A DNA stretch of 64,000 bases from Athripsodes cinereus. Lineage: Eukaryota > Arthropoda > Insecta > Trichoptera > Leptoceridae. The notes beneath the pieces are model-generated. The model made no database searches. It saw only the letters and a list, made by a program, of their open reading frames with translations, and had not been told where the DNA came from. The DNA is taken from assembly GCA_947579605.1 (NCBI GenBank), contig OX388312.1, forward strand, positions 18,747,313 through 18,811,312, in the 5' to 3' direction. Shown piece by piece: positions 31,922 to 44,398 of the stretch. Made by a program: the position numbers and the translations under genes. The stretch's first letter is position 1; each line of letters begins with the position of its first letter.

Positions 31922-34900
31922 TATGAATTTTGAGTTTAGTGATAAACTTTTAGAAGTGAAGAAGGTATCCACTATTAAACCAACTAATCAAATTAACTAA
32001 ACAAATCATGGACTCACATATACCTCATAAATATAAATATTTCTTTTTTCTTTTCATCGCAATACCAACTTCTATGTAGATTGCTCCTTGTGATATGTTT
32101 TAAATTGCGTACAATATAAATAATAATCATAATACATTATTGTATCTCTTCATAACCCTAATTCTGTTGAATATACAGTCAGTATCAGGCGGAGATACAA
32201 TTTTGCCGGTTTCTTTTAACCAGTTGTAATATGACGTATCATCCCATTATTTGTTACTTTATGCTCACAAGTTATATTTAACATGTCCTGAACCTTAAAG
32301 AACAGTAATATCTTTCTCTATTTTTATGAATTCATGGTAAAAAAACAACTTCTGATGATCTAGTTTATTTTCGTATTAAGAAAATTTTGAAATATATTTT
32401 TCAGAATTGGGGATCTATAGAGAAACAGATTTTGATATTGTATTTGATAATAATTTAGTGATAAACAATTTAATGATAATCGAATGTATCATGATTGTAA
32501 AATATAAAATGAAAAGAATACTAAATATAAAGAGAAAGTCACTTTAGTATTGTGTATATCATACAAAACCACATACATACATATTACAGTTACGTTTAGA
32601 TCCTAAGTATTGTCCAGCAATTTTACTGTTTAATCTCTCAACTCTTGCAGGTTACTGCAATGGGAAGACATATTGAATAAGAACAAAGTACAAAAACATG
32701 TTTCTACCTCAGTCCTAATCTTGCTGGTTATTAAATTATAATTATTATGAAATCATTTCAATTTAAAGTAATTTTAGCATATTGATTATACCTCACAGGA
32801 AACAAAACACATTTTAGCTGATTCATTACAGAAACTATGTAATCAATTAGATCTAATATCATTTCTCACCTGAGTAAATAAATGCAGCAGATATTGTGCT
32901 CAATTGCAATCACAATAATTGGATAAATCAATCCATTCTCAAGGATATTAGAGGTATAGGCAGGATTTATACTTTTGTATTTGTTTGGAATAAGTTGATG
33001 AGAATGGATTGACATTAACTTTAAATATTCCTCCCAGAATACTCCTCTTATTACGTCCTCAAATTAAAATATTTACCAAATTAATATTGTAATAGTAGAG
33101 ATACTCATTTCACTCAACATTTTATACTTTTGGATATTGTATGAATCTATATAAAAACTTGTGTATTGTTCACCACTTAAGCACCTCATATACTTTTGTT
33201 TGTTGTTAAGTACCGTCAATCTGTCAATCTCGTTATTGGGCATTTCTGTATCTCTTATATTTTGTATGAACGATCCTAATCCTAATGTAATATGTTACTG
33301 TAGGTACTGTATAGTAGTGTATAATTATTTACTTTGTCAATTATAGGTGAATACATATTATGATTACAAATCAAAATTTTGTACTTAATGATTCATTTAC
33401 AATATAACTTAAAAATTATAATTAAACATCAATGATAATGCATCCCGTCACTCATGGATATTGTTATTTTGTATGCTGAATTGGCCCGCAGAAAACCCAA
33501 GTTTTGGCATACTTATTAATATTAAATAAGTATGCCATAATTATTATTATGTTGGTTTGTACAGATTTGCCCAGCACCACAATTTGCAGCTATTGATTTT
33601 ATCATAATTACAACTCATTTTGTTTTCACTCTTTAAGCATTATTATGTAATGTGTGTATATCCGTTATTTTATTATGGAGCTCATGAGAGTTCTTTGATG
33701 TTGCATAAATTTTAAAAAGCCTCTGGCTTCAGTCCATAGATTCTTAGTTTACAAATATATTTTATTCTCCCTCTCAATAATTTGTTTTTTTTTATTTGAA
33801 GGTAATATGTTTCATATGATGGGGATGTTGTCAGCCAACATATTTAGTCCAATGAATTATGAAGTTTTTATTTTTGAAACTATATTTTTATAGCATACAA
33901 CATGATTATGTTTTGAAGATTTAGAAGTAAAGCAATTTATATGAAAATTATAACACTTGTCAGTTCATTACATAACATTCTAAACTCACTTTTATAAAAT
34001 TATTGTGATACAATTCACGTCACATTAGAAGATGTATATTTTTCATAAATAAGTTATGACCAAATACTTACATAATAGTATAGTAAGGACATTCTGCACC
34101 CTGTCACGTTATGTGTTATGATAATACCTCTATTCTAGTACTGTGGAACTGGCATAAGTTGCCTTCACTCCTTTCATCTCATTATGATTTTTGACAATAT
34201 TTGTACAGCATCCTTGCGATGGTAATGTTATCTGGTAACGACAAATGTGTTTGAACATTCTCAATCATAAAACTATCCAATATATTATTGTTACACCTGT
34301 GTCTAATAACATGAAACCATATTATGTTAAAATATTAGTTGTATCTGTAAAATAATTGTGATTTTTATTAGTATGTGTCTCCCTGAGTTCAAATTTAGGT
34401 GAAAAAGTCAATCATGTAAAAAAATTCAAGTTTTGAATAAACAATTAATAAAAACACTGATGTTTATATTTCTATACCTTTTCATTCCATCAAGATATTA
34501 TTTGTACCATAAAGGTTTTTATGACCAATGTACAAGAAAGAATAAACACATAAGAAAATGTATGGAAAGAAGGCAAATGTCCTAACAAGAAATATTAGTA
34601 AGTCGACAAGAATCCTTCCAGCTTGCACCAGGAGGAAGTTCATCAAATGGTTGACACTCCCAAGACCTGACGTAGCACTTATAAAAGGATATATTTAAAG
34701 TAAAATCATTTTTATCAATAAATTATCACATTTATCTAGTCATAAATAATATACAGAATATAATACATTGTTCTATTAAATATTTAATATTCAAGCTTAA
34801 TCTAACATGCGATGAACCAACACATCATTTTAGTCTTAGGATGAGGAATGTCATAAAATTGTGATTGAAATGCTTAATCAGAGATACACATAAGTAAACT

Positions 34901-35570
34901 GGAGACAATAAAATGTTATTGATCCGAGTTGAAGATTTTACTGAAGAATAGTAAAAAAATACTATACAATCATGGCGCATCTTACAAGTAGGGTAGCCAG
35001 AAGGCCAGCTGCATGTAAGAAACACATACGCTGTCCTCTCTGTGCCAACAAAAAAATTCAGGATTGGTGGCAAATCTCATCTCTGAATTTTAGATATAAA
35101 ATGTCCATCATATTTTGAACCACTCTAGATTGGTTCTAAATCTAGAGTGGTTCAAAATATGATTGACATCTACACTTTTAGTAAGTAAAATCTAGTTCCC
35201 GACATCCAATTGTGTCAAAAAAATCATTTAAAATGTCTTTACAGGACACGCAAAAATACAAATGCAGTGTTTAATGTACATTTATATATCTCATTTACAT
35301 TATCATTACTACACTCTCTACATACAATTATTAAGTAGAATTTGTCAGGTACTTCACCAGTTAGCTTTATTCTTTTTATATCTGCATAACAACATGTGAA
35401 GACAAGTATATTTTCTTCTTGGGATAATGGGGAACATGCATGTGTGAGGAATATGAATAAATGTTATAAATTTATATTAATCAATATATGCTTATCACAA
35501 ATATCCCAATAAGAAACAATAAAGTAAAACTTCATTCATTATTTTCATTTTAAAAATTTTAACGCCGTGT
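31922..35570. other. AT-rich, ORF-poor intergenic or untranslated sequence
   Basis: No gene, LINE or hAT signature was found apart from the hairpin at 35107-35163. Open frames are all short and without domains. Confidence 0.4.
35107..35163. repeat. Perfect 25-bp hairpin
   Basis: Arms 35107-35131 and 35139-35163 are exact reverse complements (left arm contains TTTTGAACCACTCTAGATT) around a 7-nt loop; partial pairing extends a few bases outward. It could be a small-RNA precursor or a minimal foldback remnant. Confidence 0.8.
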
Positions 35571-35574
35571 TATT

Positions 35575-35785
35575 GAATTAGCCCGTTATCACGTTGGTAG
35601 GCGCTATGTTGTATTGGTACACATTTCACTCTTAGTACTATCTATAGCGGCTGATGACGTCACACACTGTTCCGCCAATTGAATTAGCTCGTTATCACGT
35701 TGGTAGGCGCTATGTTGTATTGGTACACATTTCACTCTTTGTACTATCTATAGCGGCTGATGACGTCACACACTGTTCCGCACAT
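35575..35785 (+). repeat. Direct duplication of ~104 bp with CRE-like palindrome
   Basis: Two near-identical units (about 35576-35679 and 35680-35783) share GTTGGTAGGCGCTATGTTG and end CTGATGACGTCACACACTG. Each holds TGACGTCA, the CREB/ATF-type palindrome. Whether this is regulatory is not known. Confidence 0.7.
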
Positions 35786-35789
35786 CGCA

Positions 35790-36551
35790 CGTCACACACA
35801 TTGGTGGACCTTTTTGTGGCGAAATGCGAAAATTGCTTTTTCAAATAAATGGTGATAAAAGCCTTAAAAATACAAAAAGCACCATAATTTTCCTAATTTT
35901 TTATACTAATTTTTGAGCTGATTTTTTTTGTGAAAGTTCCCCATTTGTCATGTATAATAATAGCATAAAAGATACATACATACAGTAGCAAAAATCTCAA
36001 TAATCTTTAAAAAAAATCTTGACAAGTCTACCAAAATCTTAAAAAACCCCGGAATGAGTTATCTGAAGCAAAAAAGCGTGACAATACACTGCATAAGATT
36101 GAAAACCCAGTTTACATCGTAACAATATAAAGTAATACTGCAAAAATTAATATCCAATACTCATCATAAGGAGATTCATTAGAATAATTTTCTGAGATAA
36201 TTTAAAATTTGCATTATAATCTAGGACTAGTAATTTTGTTTTTCTTACACATTATACCTACCATTTGTAGGAACAATATAGGTATAATAAAGACAATATA
36301 TATGACATATACATATAAAACAAGACTGTGTGCTGCAGCTGAAAAACGTGCCACTGGGGATAGAAGTTCTAGTGAGGTGTCCATAAGTAGGGAATAAAAT
36401 AATCAATCTTATTGCAAGGACAAAGAGAACATTTTTGCTTGAATTTGGTAAAAAAAAGTGTACAGTCTTGTTATTATATAAAGCTACGAGTAAACTTTAC
36501 TATCACCCATCACATATTTGTACTTGTTTCCATCATGACATTTTATAGCTG
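35790..36551. other. Region downstream of denticleless
   Basis: AT-rich, holding the 3' UTR of the minus-strand gene at 36552. No clear polyadenylation signal could be assigned and no other gene is seen. Confidence 0.35.
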
Positions 36552-39500
36552 TTATTTTTTCTCTGCACTCCTGCTGGAAGAGAAATAATTGAGTAGAGAT
36601 GTGCTTACTTTACTCCTGGTGGGAGTTCTATTGTTTCTGGACTCGCTACTTGGTGTAGTTTTGGTAGCTGAATTTCTTCTTTGAGGGATCTGAGTACTTT
36701 GTGGACTCTCGTTGGTTACAGAACCTGATTTGGAATTCTTCTCGATACTCAGTCTAGTTAACCAATCAACACTTCTGCACAATTTTTTAGGAGGAGACAT
36801 AAGACCCAGATGTGGAGCATCACCATTCAATACAAAGTTGGGAAATTCAAATCCTACTAGACCTGGTGAAGTGAGGGCATTTTTAGGAGTGCCTATGGTT
36901 AGTTTTCTTGGTGATTTCTTAGGAGTTAGGAATATATTGTTGATAGGTTTTATTTTATCTTGTTCCTCGTTGGTTGTACTTGGATCTAGTTTACTGCATC
37001 CTTCCATATAGTTGTTGGGACAATGTTTCTTTGAGGTTGAAGGTGCCTCAACATCAGTTGGTGATTCTCCAACCGTGTTCTTGGCATTTAGGTTATTTTC
37101 TTGATTTTCATCATTCTCTTCTTTGACAGTAGACAGTGTACCATTCAACATATCAAGAAGACTTCTTTTGGATGATTTTCTTGTTAAGGAATGTCTTATA
37201 CTGGGACTGGTACCAATGCCCAAGCATTTTTTCTTTGAAGAAGTTTCAACATGATCAGATTTTCGTTTAAAAGATTGAGGAGTCTGATCTAAAGCTGGAA
37301 CACTTTTTTTTGTTAATGGATATTTTTTACTTGTGCCTCTGTAATCTTGTAAATCATCACACTCAGGATATTCCTTGTTGATCCTCCATATTTTATGTTT
37401 AGCATCATCACTACAGGTAATTATTTTGATGTCCCCAACCTGACACCAAGTAGCACATGTCACTTCTGCAGAGTGTCCTTCCAGCTGCACTATAGGTTGG
37501 GAATACTTGGTATTCCAAATGTAGGCCCTCTCATCACTGCTGCCACTCAGTAGATACAGTCCGTCTGGGCTGAGAGTTGATTTGATATAAAAAGTTCCAT
37601 TTTCGTGCCCCACATACCTTTGCAGTGGTGTTACACTATAGGTTGTCACATTAAATGAATATATGACATTGTCCATGCAGTTGGCATATAGAACATATCT
37701 GGACTTATCAAACAATAAATTGGTATAGCCATTTTTGGATGAACATCCACAATACGCAATAGATTGTTTGGGCAATGGATCTCTTTTATGGGCTGAATAA
37801 TTTTTCCTTAGATCCCATATTTTGATGTTTCCATCTCCGTCAGCACATGAAATGAGAGTATCATCTTTTTGGAAAATAAGTCCTGTGATGCTATTAGCTC
37901 TCGGGTTTTCAGCTAATTTGGATGAACGTTTAGATGCAGATACGGGGGTTTTTGCATACGGAGGATGACAGTTGAATATTGAGTTATCTGGTCTGGCAAT
38001 TAGATCCACACCAGTATTGGCTCTGGTATCCCAAATTAAAATTTTTCCATCTCTTGCTCCAGTCGCAAATACACAGCGATCTTGAGGTTTAAACGCAACT
38101 GTTTTCACAGATTTACTATGTCCATAAAATACTTGACTCTGGGTTATTGTTCCATCTCCAATATCCCAAAGTCTTGCTGTGTGATCACCTAAAACAAAGG
38201 TTAATATAAATGAAAATGAATAATAAAATTGCATTTAAAATAAATAAATATAAATTGTATTATGTAAGTGTGAACAAATAAATGTCTTTGAAAATTCATG
38301 ACCCACATATACACCTTTTAAACTCATCATCACAATAATGTATATTTATGTGTTTAGGTAGAAAGAAGACTTAAATGCCACAAAGAATGTACATCCGAGG
38401 TACTTACTTACCTGAGACAGTAACAAACTCATCATCACAATAATGTATATTTATGTGTTTAGGTAGAAAGAAGACTTAAATGCCACAAAGAATGTACATC
38501 CGAGGTACTTACTTACCTGAGACAGTAACAAACTCATCATCACAATAATGTATATTTATGTGTTTAGGTAGAAAGAAGACTTAAATGCCACAAAGAATGT
38601 ACATCCGAGGTACTTACTTACCTGAGACAGTAACAAACTCATCATCACAATAATGTATATTTATGTGTTTAGGTAGAAAGAAGACTTAAATGCCACAAAG
38701 AATGTACATCCGAGGTACTTACTTACCTGAGACAGTAACAAACTCATCATCACAATAATGTATATTTATGTGTTTAGGTAGAAAGAAGACTTAAATGCCA
38801 CAAAGAATGTACATCCGAGGTACTTACTTACCTGAGACAGTAACAAACTCATCATCACAATAATGTATATTTATGTGTTTAGGTAGAAAGAAGACTTAAA
38901 TGCCACAAAGAATGTACATCCGAGGTACTTACTTACCTGAGACAGTAACAAACTGCATGGAGCCAGACATCCAGGCAAGATCAAATACGGCATTTTCATG
39001 ACATTGTACTCCCTCTAAAGGTGGATGGTCACCTCCACTTTTATTCACGGCATATGTATCCTGAAACACATTATAATATTAATGATTGTCTCAAAAAAGT
39101 TGATCTACAAAGAATCCTCGTAAATGTATACATCAACACAGACAGAGGATATATTAACAATAAATCTTTGGCAGGGCCGGATTTAAAAATTGCAGCGCCC
39201 TGGTGCAAGCAAATGACCTCCCCCCCCCCATATACATATTCTTCTACATCACTTTCCTCAATGTTAAGGGTTGTGACTGGCAGTCTCTCTATCTCTACTA
39301 GATAATTGGATCATAGTTCTCCAGTCCTTCTGATACCCCGCAGTCTTTATTGCTTCCATCACTGTTGAAAAAGTAGCGACATAATTTTAATACACAAGAC
39401 GCATTATTTCACTCAGACATAAAGGGAATTGATTAAAAGTTATTTCAATATTATTCTAGTGAATACCAAAATAAATTTAAAGCCTTTTTCTACTAAATTT

Positions 39501-41590
39501 GGCTTTTATTTATGATTATTTATTTATTCATTCTTTACTCTACATTGATTACAAACAATTACGTAAAAGGTATACATTCAAATTAAATACAATCAATATA
39601 CAGAGGGCGAGTTTATCGCAAAGGCGCAATCTCTTCCAACTAACCCAATTATTATTAATTTTATATTTAGTAAGCAGTGCAGTGCACCCATGCCTTTACC
39701 AGCAGTCGCCTCTGCTCAGAAACAACATAGAATCATAAAAACGGGAAGACCAGCTTAATTGTCAAACCATGGATTCTCACAATATCAATATTTATAAATT
39801 TACACAAAATATTACAATGTATACTGTATAGCATCTTTAGAATGTGGATAGCCATAATATAACATTGTAGGGCAGGTATAGGTACATATAGAGCATAGGT
39901 CTGTTTGCACCACTACGAAATATACAGAAGTCATCAGATTGTTCTATTGACCAATGCAGTGGCGCAAACTTGATACAGAAAAGTAATTAATAATGCAAAT
40001 ACCCTCCAACTATGTTATGCATTAAGTATTTTTGTAGTAAATCTGTAATTATAGGAGCTAGACATTATAGCGCACATTTTGTGAATTAATTATGTGTCTA
40101 TCTATTCCATATTATGTCCTTAATAATAATAAACTATATTGTGCTTAAAAACATACATATAAACAGATTATAAATACCAATAATTATCGTGCAAAAATAT
40201 TTTGTGTATAGATTTGAAAGAAAGTATAATGGGTTGTGTGCGATACCTAAAATGTATATATATATATATCATCATCACCCTCAATGCCCCTCTCAGGAGC
40301 ACAGGGCAGAGACCAGCCTCCTCTATTCAGAGCGTCTCTGTGCCATTTGCATCACCTCTTCCCACGACATTCCCTGCGCTTTGATGCCATCATAGGAACA
40401 GTGTATTGTGAAAGAGGGATGCCTGGCCCGACAGAACCCTAGCGGATGGAAGAACTGTGCTCTTTTTGGCCAACCATCATTTAGCATTCTCAGAACATGA
40501 CCCAGCCAGGCACATACTTATCACTTATACATATTAGTGATAGGTATATACTTATATATACCTATTTATGTATTCCGTGTAGACAAAGAGCAAGTAAAAA
40601 TGGTTTTTGAGTGATCTTTTCTCAGCCTACCTAGTATAAATTAAAAAGTTCATAATTATAACTCACATAATTACATAGTCCAGCTACTTCTAGATACTGG
40701 TTTCGTTGCAAAGACGCTTGCCTCTCCAAGGGACATTCCATCCAGACGTATTATCAAACTAATAAGAATTTAAAATTCTTTACAGGGTAAGCAAATAAAC
40801 AGACTTACTTGTATGGCTACTCTTCCATCTTCATTGGCAATAGCGACATAATGTTCAAAGCCTTCCGTCTCTGCAAATCGACAAGCAAAAATAGGGGGTT
40901 GAGGATTATAGTCAGCTCCAAACATATACGGAGATATACCATGATACGAATCATTCCAAGTGACAACTAAGCGTGAAAGAATGCTGTCATAGTGTTTCAA
41001 GTTACCTGAAATCAAATAATTATAGTATGATATATACCTACATGTTGAATCCAGCACCGAAACCTTTCGAAAAGATATTCGGCAACCCACTCATAGTTCA
41101 GTATATTCAATAATAGTCTAAAATGATGAAAAGTTAGTCTCATCTGCATGAAAAATGGTGTAAGAGCCATTTGTGACAAACATTTAAAACTCTCAACATT
41201 TTCTGAACTAAATGCAACATAAGAAATAAAGATCTAAATAAAAACAATAAACTTCGATTAACCTCTACTAAACTTAAATGAAGGTTCATTTTCGGGAGAA
41301 TTATGCCTATAATTTAAATATATTAGCTATGATGATAAACAAGCATCCTAGAAGAATTTTTTTTTTAATTATAGTCATGTCGCGATAATCAAAAGTTAAG
41401 AATTATTATAACCAAACGAAGGGCTTTAATCAACAAATTCGTTAAAATTCATATATTATTATTTATATGTTCACGACAGTCGGGAACAGCCAACTTTGGC
41501 ATCACCAATTATCAGTTCTTTTGAAAAATAAAATAACTTACTGAGGCCGATTTCCCTTTCTATCAGTTCTTGAACATGAAGCGTTGTCAT
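36552..41590 (-). CDS. l(2)dtl: Denticleless/Cdt2 WD40 protein, substrate receptor of CRL4 ubiquitin ligase (4 exons)
   Basis: Exons on the minus strand are 41590-41542, 41005-40809, 39060-38937 and 38188-36552. All introns are GT-AG and the total of 2007 nt gives 668 aa. The start ATG is preceded by an in-frame TAA, which fixes it. Seven-bladed WD40 repeats fill roughly residues 40-420, with GDHTARLWD, ILIWDTRAN and IKIWDLRKN; WDxR motifs serve for DDB1 binding. A long polar tail ends with STSLLNYFSSS, a PIP-box-like motif (serine replaces the usual glutamine), as in Cdt2 proteins that bind PCNA. Family knowledge: with Cul4-DDB1 it marks Cdt1, Set8 and CDK inhibitors for destruction on chromatin in S phase and after DNA damage. 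The last intron holds a 105-bp tandem array copying the splice donor; the second intron holds LINE tails. Confidence 0.95.
38321..38950 (-). repeat. 105-bp tandem array (6 units) duplicating the exon 3 splice donor
   Basis: Six units start at 38321, 38426, 38531, 38636, 38741 and 38846 and look identical. Each holds ACTTACCTGAGACAGTAAC, i.e. the last bases of exon 3 plus its GTAAGTAAGT donor on the minus strand. The real exon 3 end is at 38937; the five other donors are decoys downstream in the transcript. Confidence 0.95.
39174..39240 (+). mobile_element. Possible hAT-type terminus remnant
   Basis: CAGGGCCGGATTTAAA followed by GCGCCCTGG resembles a hAT end found in many animals (CAGGGCCGGATTTA). 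A related sequence (CAGTGGCGGATTCAGAA and a G run) is at 5392-5430. No matching right end or target duplication was found. Confidence 0.3.
39490..39740 (-). mobile_element. LINE 3'-tail-like fragment in denticleless intron 2
   Basis: The sequence TTTATTTATTCATTC, then GGCGAGTTTATCGCAAAGGC and CAATCTCTTCCAACTAACC, resembles 50250-50350 (GGCGGGCTTATTGCCATTAGG, CAATTTCTTCCAACCAACC). Both look like 3' ends of the same kind of retroelement. No coding sequence remains. Confidence 0.4.
40262..40520 (-). pseudogene. LINE ORF2 C-terminal tail, copy 2, in denticleless intron 2
   Basis: The minus strand reads AWLGHVLRMLNDGWPKRAQF, RHPSFTIHCSYDGIKAQGMS and WEEVMQMAQRRSE with stops, then a GATGATG tail and AT repeat. 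It is similar to 25930-26140. It is an old insertion within the intron, with no apparent effect on splice sites. Confidence 0.6.
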
Positions 41591-41788
41591 ATTTTACTCG
41601 TTATGAAATAAAAAATCTCTTTTATTTGGAGCTTTACTCAATCGCAGGTAACCTAAAACGAAAATAACAAGTAACAAGTTAAACGAAATAACGCGGGAGA
41701 ATAGCGGGACGAGCGCCAAAACCATAGAAAAACCGTCACAAACCTGAAAGCGTCCGGATCTAGCAGTGCTGTCAACTAAAGTAGCATC
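41591..41788 (-). promoter_or_regulatory. 5' flank and probable promoter of denticleless
   Basis: This is the short sequence between the denticleless start codon and the first upstream foldback element. No TATA box or initiator could be assigned with confidence; it is the only space for a proximal promoter unless transposon sequence is used. Confidence 0.35.
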
Positions 41789-43022
41789 TAAAGGGGCGTT
41801 CACATTTGTTCACTTTCAGTGATCACTTCGGATGATCCTCCAAGATGAATAGGTGTGAACGGGCGTTTCATCAATAGTGATCACGGAATTTATGAAGTTG
41901 TTGTGAACGCATAAATACTTGATAATTTTGAATTATTTTTATGTAGATGTATAGTATTCAACCTGGAGAACAAGAATCCGGCGCATAATTGTGGATTTTT
42001 TAAGCACAACAATAAATATTTGCATTTTTCGTATGCCCTTGACGTATCACAAGTATCCTATTAATATCGGAGGCCATATTGAAATTTGTATGGTTATCAT
42101 AATTACCAACATAACAAAAACAATGTTTACTGGACAAAATACAATGGAAGTCAAAATTAAAGCGGGGTAAAAAGTCAAAATAATGAAATGGGAAAATTAT
42201 TACAATTTATTAAATCGAAAATAGACATACCTCATTTTATTATTATAAATCCTTTTTCGTATATACTGTATTTGTGTTGTTAGGTAGTCTGGTGCTAATA
42301 TATGCAAAAACACATTTATTACGTTGACTGATTGCGGGTTAGGTTTGTTAGGTAGTACGGTGCTAATATATGCAAAAACACATTTATTACGTTGACTGAT
42401 TGCTGGTTAGGTTTGTTAGGTAGTACGGTGCTAATATATGCAAAAACACATTTATTACGTTGACTGATTGCTGGTTAGGTTTGTTAGGTAGTACGGTGCT
42501 AATATATGCAAAAACACATTTATTACGTTGACTGATTGCGGGTTAGGTAGTACGGTGCTAATATATGCAAAAACACATTTATTACTTTAATTTTATAAAA
42601 TTAGTGATATATATGGTATTTATGGATTTAATTAATTTTTTTATTGAAAATTTATCATTTTTCTCTATGATATGCATTGTTTATGTCATATTGGTAAGCA
42701 TGCAATTCATTTCCTCTAATTTAGTGTCAACATGGCGTCCGATACTTGTTTTGATTGTGATGTGTAAATCGTGGACAAAATATGCAAATAATTAATTTTG
42801 TGTGCATTAAATCAACTTATTTTGGATGGATTATCATTTCTCTGGTAGAAAACTACATACTCACATGATTATAACTTGAAAATTCATAATTATTTTTTTG
42901 AATAGTTCACCTATTCTCTATATTTACCGTGATCACTAGCGATGACGGAGGAAAGAGATTACCACTCGTCATAATTTTGATGATAGGTCCTTTCAATGAA
43001 ACGACCATAAACAAGTTTTATC
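41789..43022 (+). mobile_element. Foldback element family M1, copy a, split by a 1.04-kb insert
   Basis: The left part (41789-41884) begins CTAAAGGGGCGTTCACATTT and contains TTCAGTGATCACTTCGGATG; the right part resumes at 42929 with GTGATCACTAGCGATGACGG. The break is flanked on both sides by GTGATCAC (41877-41884, 42929-42936), so the insert 41885-42928 may be a transposon with an 8-bp duplication, although the motif is also palindromic. The insert holds a 68-bp tandem array. Confidence 0.5.
42280..42590. repeat. 68-bp tandem repeat, about 4.6 copies
   Basis: Each unit holds GGTGCTAATATATGCAAAAA and ACACATTTATTACGTTGACTG and ends in GGTTAGGT; the last unit is shortened. Units are nearly identical, so expansion was recent. 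Confidence 0.85.
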
Positions 43023-43024
43023 GT

Positions 43025-43735
43025 TAAGGGTCGTTCACATACGTTCACTTTCAGTGATCACTCCGGATGATCCTCCAAGATGAACAAGTGTGAACAGGCG
43101 TTTCATCAATAGTGATCACTAGCGATGACGGAGGAAAAGGATAACCACTCGTCATAATTTCGATGAAAGGATCTTTCACTGAAACGACCATAAACAAGTT
43201 TCATCTTATTATTTGTTTTATTCTCTATGAATTTGTATTGAATGTCAGAATCATGTACAAAATTATTATGCAGTCGAGAGCTATATTAATTTATTTTAAG
43301 TGTTATTTTTCATTTTTGAATTTGTTTAATTATTTTTATACGAAAATACGTCAAACTACATACAACATGAGTGAGAGTGTTGACATGGCAGTGAAAGTAT
43401 AGCAGAACAGACGTGTTAACTTTCGATGAACAGGTTTGACCCTGACACTCTGGATGATCATCCAAAGTGAAGCAATGTGAATGCTACTTTATTATTTGTT
43501 TAATTCTCTATGAATTTGTATTGAATGTCAGAATCATGTACAAAATTATTGTGCAGTCGAGAGCTATATTAATTTATTTTAAGTGTTATTTTTAATTTTT
43601 GAATTTGTTTAATTATTTTTATAGGAAAATACGCCAAACTACATACAACATGAGTGAGAGTATTGACATGGCAGTGAAAGCATAGGATGAACAAATGTGA
43701 ACAGACGTGTTCACTTTCGATGAACAGGGTTCAGA
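43025..43735 (+). mobile_element. Foldback element family M1, copy b (43025-43491) and partial copy c (43492-43735)
   Basis: Copy b runs from TAAGGGTCGTTCACATACG to AATGTGAATGCTACTTTA. Its ends are imperfect inverted repeats with GATCACT and GGATGATC palindromic words. Copy c repeats the interior and lacks both outer parts. The same family occurs inverted at 48054-48526 and as an end piece at 62020-62135. Confidence 0.65.
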
Positions 43736-43799
43736 AAGTGACTGAGGTGCCATTTTGTTCAAAGCTTTGTAGACTATAAGGCACAGTTTGTATTGGACC

Positions 43800-44103
43800 T
43801 ATTGTATACTGGGTCAAGTATAACAATATTAGGTTCTTTTTGAATAACGACACGTATTTTTATATTTACACAATATATTCAATAAATAATTCCTATTATA
43901 ATTTGTCGAACACAATTTGTCAAAACACGCAGCCTAACAGTGCAAGTCAAGGTTCTATCAATTAATGAGCGCCGCTCTCCACAGGCGGCCAACCTATATA
44001 GACTACCTAGTATTGCTACTCACTCATCATAACTACTGTTTACTTGAAAACAAGGTTCAAGGTTCACTTAACCTGTACTGTGTATCAAAGTCCAAACACT
44101 ACA
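43800..44103 (-). repeat. 3' LTR of copy 2
   Basis: 304 bp, identical by eye to 46861-47164; downstream LTR in element orientation. Confidence 0.9.
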
Positions 44104-44398
44104 CTCTCCCCTCACAACCTTGAAATCTTTCTATACTACATATTTAAATATTTATACAATTCTATGTGATTGACAGTGTTCTCTACTTATTTCAAGACTC
44201 TATACATATAAAACAAAACATTACAAATACACGCAGACATGTTCTTCCTTCCGTCCAGGGCCACCAGATGAAGTCTTCCACCAGCCCAAGTCCTGGGTCT
44301 CAGCTGTCCCCGCCAATGGCTTCCAATCTGACCTGAAAAATTCAGAACCGGTGAGAGCTTTGCCTTCAAACAGGGGGAGGGGACCTAAACTCCTACTA

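Noticed and set aside
38321..38950. CRISPR-like array
   Set aside because: Units are contiguous 105-bp direct repeats without distinct spacers, inside an insect intron.
41594..41803. 69-codon frame upstream of denticleless exon 1
   Set aside because: It lies in the 5' flank, is separated from the start codon by an in-frame stop and has no domain.
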